From positions 1-14,027 of the forward strand of contig JBBDIX010000075.1 in assembly GCA_040880235.1 (NCBI GenBank): a DNA stretch of 14,027 bases, read 5' to 3'. The stretch comes from JBBDIX01 sp040880235. GTDB taxonomy: Bacteria; Actinomycetota; Nitriliruptoria; Nitriliruptorales; Nitriliruptoraceae. The notes beneath the pieces were generated by a model, which did not search any database, was not told the origin of the DNA, and saw nothing but the letters and a program-made list of their open reading frames with translations. This document shows, piece after piece, positions 11,687-14,027 of the stretch; position 1 is the stretch's first letter; every line of letters begins with the position of its first letter. The position numbers were made by a program, and so were the translations under genes.

Positions 11687-14011
11687 ATGACCACACGCAC
11701 CTCGACCCACTGGGGCGACTACCTCGTCGACGTCCGCGACGGGCAGATCGAGCGGATCACGCCGCACGCGGATGATCCCGACCCGTCACCCATCGGTCCG
11801 GGGATGGTGTCCGCGCACCGATCCCACACGCGCATCCAGGCCCCGATGGTGCGTGCCGGTTGGCTGGAGCACGGACCGGGGTCGGGCGCACAGGACGCGT
11901 GGCGGCGTGGCGCCGAGCCCTTCGTCGAGGTCACCCACGCAGAGGCGGTCGAGCTGATCGCCCGCGAGCTCGACCGCGTCCGCACCCAGCACGGCAACGA
12001 GGCGATCTTCGCGGGTTCCTACGGATGGGCGTCCGCCGGACGTTTCCACCACGCGAAGAGCCAGCTCCACCGCTTCATGAACCTGATCGGCGGGTTCACG
12101 ACCGTCCGTGACACCTACAGCAGTGCGGCCGTGTCCGTCATCCTCGATCGGGTCGCCGGCGGCAAGCGTGAGGCGATGGACGGCACGCCCACGTGGGACG
12201 ACATCGCGGAACACGGCGAACTCGTCGTCGCCTTCGGAGGTCTGCCCCAGAAGAACCTGCAGGTGACCGGCGGCGGGGTGTCGAGCCATGAGGCCGCCCG
12301 GTGGCAGGAGCGTTGCCGTGAGGCGGGCGTGCGATTCGTGAACGTCAGCCCTCAACGGGGAGACGTCGCGACGGGGGTCTCCAGCGACTGGGTCGCGTGT
12401 CGTCCCAACACCGACGTCGCTCTGATGCTCGGCATGGCCCACACCCTGGCCACCGAGGGCCTGCACGACATCGAGTTCCTCGAACGCTGCTGCGAGGGGT
12501 GGGACCGTTTCGAGGCGTACCTCCTCGGGGAGACCGACGGGACGCCGAAGGATGCTGCGTGGGCATCGTCGATCACCGGTGTGGACGCCGACGTCATCTC
12601 CCGGCTCGCCCGGGACGTCGCCGCCTCCCGCTCGGTGATCACCGCGGCGTACGCGCTGCAGCGGGCGCACCACGGTGAGCAGGTGCACTGGATGGCCATG
12701 ACACTGGCGGCGATGTCCGGAAGCATGGGCAGGCCCGGCGGCGGTCTCGGTGCCGGACTGAGTGCCATGCACCACCTCGGGATGCCTCGGTCACCCATCG
12801 ACACCGCAGGTGTGCCGATGGGGACCAATCCGACCGGGTCGTTCATCCCGGTGGCGCGCATCTCGGACATGCTGCTCCAGCCGGGCACGCGCTACGACTA
12901 CGACGGGCAGTCCCGCACGTACCCCGACATCCGGCTCGTGTACTGGGCGGGCGGAAACCCGTTCCATCACCACCAGGATCTCAACCGCCTCATGCAGGCG
13001 TGGCACCGGCCCGAGACCGTGATCGTCCACGAACCGTGGTGGACGCCGCTCGCGAAGCGCGCGGACATCGTGATGCCGGTCGCGACGATGCTCGAACGTG
13101 ACGACATCGCGCGCGGGCACGGAGACCATCGTCTCTCCCCGATGTACGCGGCCGTGTCGCCGCCCGCCGGGGTGCGCACCGACCACGAGATCCTGCGCGA
13201 CGTCGCGCAGCACCTTGGGGTGGCCGACGCGTTCACGGAGGGACGAACGACCGACGAGTGGATCGCCCATCTCTACGAGCAGACCCGAACGGCCGCCGAT
13301 CAACACGGAGTGATGCTGCCACCCTTCGACGCGTTCTGGGAGGGCGGCGAGCCCGTCGACATCGATCGGCTCCCGCGCCGTGCAACCGTCTACGAAGGGC
13401 TGCGGGACGACCCGGACACCAATCCGGTGCGTACGCCGTCCGGGCGCCTCGAGATCCACTCGACGACCATCGAGTCGTTCGTGTACGACGACTGTCCCGG
13501 GCATCCGACCTGGATGGAACCGGCCGAGTGGCTGGGGTCGGCGCACACGGATCGCTTCCCCCTCCACCTGTGCTCCAACCAGCCATCGACGCGGCTGCAC
13601 AGCCAGTACGACCACGGCGATGCGAGTCGCGACAACAAGGTGCAGGAGCGCGAGCCGGTCCTGATCAGTGCCGACGACGCGCAGGCTCGGGGCATCCGGG
13701 ACGGTGACGTCGTGCGCCTGTTCAACGAACGTGGTGCCTGCCTCGCCGGCGCGGTCGTGACGGACGAGATCATGCCCGGGGTGGTGTCCCTGTCGACCGG
13801 CGCGTGGTTCGACCCGCAGGACCCCTCGGCGCCTGACAGCCTCGAGGTCCATGGCAACCCGAACGCCGTGACGCTCGACATCGGCACCTCGTCGCTGGCG
13901 CAGGGGCCCAGTTCGAACACCACGCTGGTCGAGGTCGAACGCTTCAAGGGATCGCTGCCACCCGTGCGCGCGTTCGATCCGCCGCAGATCGTGGTCCGCG
14001 ACCTCGGCTGA
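11687..14011 (+). CDS. bisC: Molybdenum (bis-MGD) sulfoxide reductase, biotin sulfoxide reductase type
   Basis: This 774-residue enzyme of the DMSO reductase family most resembles E. coli BisC, which reduces biotin sulfoxide and free methionine-S-sulfoxide in the cytoplasm, and the related TorA/TorZ. Landmarks in order are THWGDYLVDV (7-16), RIQAPMVRAGWLEHG (49-63), IFAGSYGWASAG (107-118, with the active-site Tyr112), DTYSSAAVSVIL (142-153, with Ser145 as likely Mo ligand), NTDVALMLGMAHTL, GEQVHWMAMTLAAMSG, GRPGGG, YWAGGNPFHHHQDLNRL, and ADIVMPVATMLERDD. The molybdopterin dinucleotide-binding C-terminal domain starts at about 624 with LHLCSNQPSTRLHSQ. There is no twin-arginine signal and no N-terminal Fe-S cysteine motif, which fits a soluble cytoplasmic enzyme that takes electrons from a carrier protein. 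Starts at ATG with GGGAGG upstream; complete at both ends. The symbol is by family resemblance; TMAO or DMSO reduction is the alternative. Confidence 0.92.
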   Translation: MTTRTSTHWGDYLVDVRDGQIERITPHADDPDPSPIGPGMVSAHRSHTRIQAPMVRAGWLEHGPGSGAQDAWRRGAEPFVEVTHAEAVELIARELDRVRTQHGNEAIFAGSYGWASAGRFHHAKSQLHRFMNLIGGFTTVRDTYSSAAVSVILDRVAGGKREAMDGTPTWDDIAEHGELVVAFGGLPQKNLQVTGGGVSSHEAARWQERCREAGVRFVNVSPQRGDVATGVSSDWVACRPNTDVALMLGMAHTLATEGLHDIEFLERCCEGWDRFEAYLLGETDGTPKDAAWASSITGVDADVISRLARDVAASRSVITAAYALQRAHHGEQVHWMAMTLAAMSGSMGRPGGGLGAGLSAMHHLGMPRSPIDTAGVPMGTNPTGSFIPVARISDMLLQPGTRYDYDGQSRTYPDIRLVYWAGGNPFHHHQDLNRLMQAWHRPETVIVHEPWWTPLAKRADIVMPVATMLERDDIARGHGDHRLSPMYAAVSPPAGVRTDHEILRDVAQHLGVADAFTEGRTTDEWIAHLYEQTRTAADQHGVMLPPFDAFWEGGEPVDIDRLPRRATVYEGLRDDPDTNPVRTPSGRLEIHSTTIESFVYDDCPGHPTWMEPAEWLGSAHTDRFPLHLCSNQPSTRLHSQYDHGDASRDNKVQEREPVLISADDAQARGIRDGDVVRLFNERGACLAGAVVTDEIMPGVVSLSTGAWFDPQDPSAPDSLEVHGNPNAVTLDIGTSSLAQGPSSNTTLVEVERFKGSLPPVRAFDPPQIVVRDLG

Positions 14012-14027
14012 CCGCCGACGTCACGAC

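Noticed and set aside
1..14027. CRISPR array, insertion sequence, phage, toxin-antitoxin, tRNA or rRNA
   Set aside because: No regularly spaced repeats, transposase or integrase motifs, paired small toxin genes or tRNA-like cloverleaf were seen on either strand by eye; a tool-based scan could still find weak cases.

Overview
The window is gene-dense, very GC-rich bacterial DNA. It looks like the chromosome of an actinobacterium (Actinomycetota). The reasons are the mycobacterial-type SerC, the actinobacterial PAC2 protein, the SseA-type sulfurtransferase, the two-helix membrane protein family usually mislabelled 'LigA' in this phylum, the frequent GTG starts, and leaderless-type promoters with a TAnnnT -10 box just before ATG. 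AhcY lacks the roughly 40-residue insertion of mycobacterial homologues, so a lineage outside Mycobacterium is likely; I cannot name it.

Layout. 1-183 is the 3' end of an unrecognised gene. 322-1632 is ahcY (+), which overlaps by 7 bp, tail to tail, a class I aminotransferase (2816-1626, -). A divergent region leads to serC (3057-4175, +). serC converges on a PAC2-family gene (5073-4186, -), and both stop codons lie inside one shared hairpin. A divergent SAM-dependent methyltransferase with a THUMP-like domain follows (5208-6443, +). Then come a small zinc-ribbon protein with its own leaderless promoter (6499-6768, +) and RNase HI (6791-7264, +). azlC-azlD (8286-7277, -) encode a branched-chain amino-acid exporter. 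They are divergent from an XRE/cupin regulator (8414-9001, +), which heads a probable operon with a quinone-oxidoreductase-like MDR enzyme (9055-10029, +) and a two-domain rhodanese sulfurtransferase (10059-10910, +). After a terminator come a small two-helix membrane protein (11102-11536, +), a very strong hairpin (11576-11622), and a full-length BisC-type molybdenum enzyme (11687-14011, +).

How the genes work together. Much of the content is housekeeping metabolism around sulfur and amino acids: S-adenosylhomocysteine recycling, two aminotransferases (one in serine synthesis), a sulfurtransferase, a sulfoxide reductase and a branched-chain amino-acid exporter. The PAC2, THUMP-like, zinc-ribbon and RNase HI genes form a second group with an RNA/protein-maintenance flavour. 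I see no mobile element, CRISPR array, phage gene, tRNA or rRNA, and no clear sign of horizontal transfer. The least understood items are the zinc-ribbon protein, the 'LigA' membrane protein with its structured leader, and the control region between azlC and the XRE regulator. I did not find a clearly new multi-gene system.
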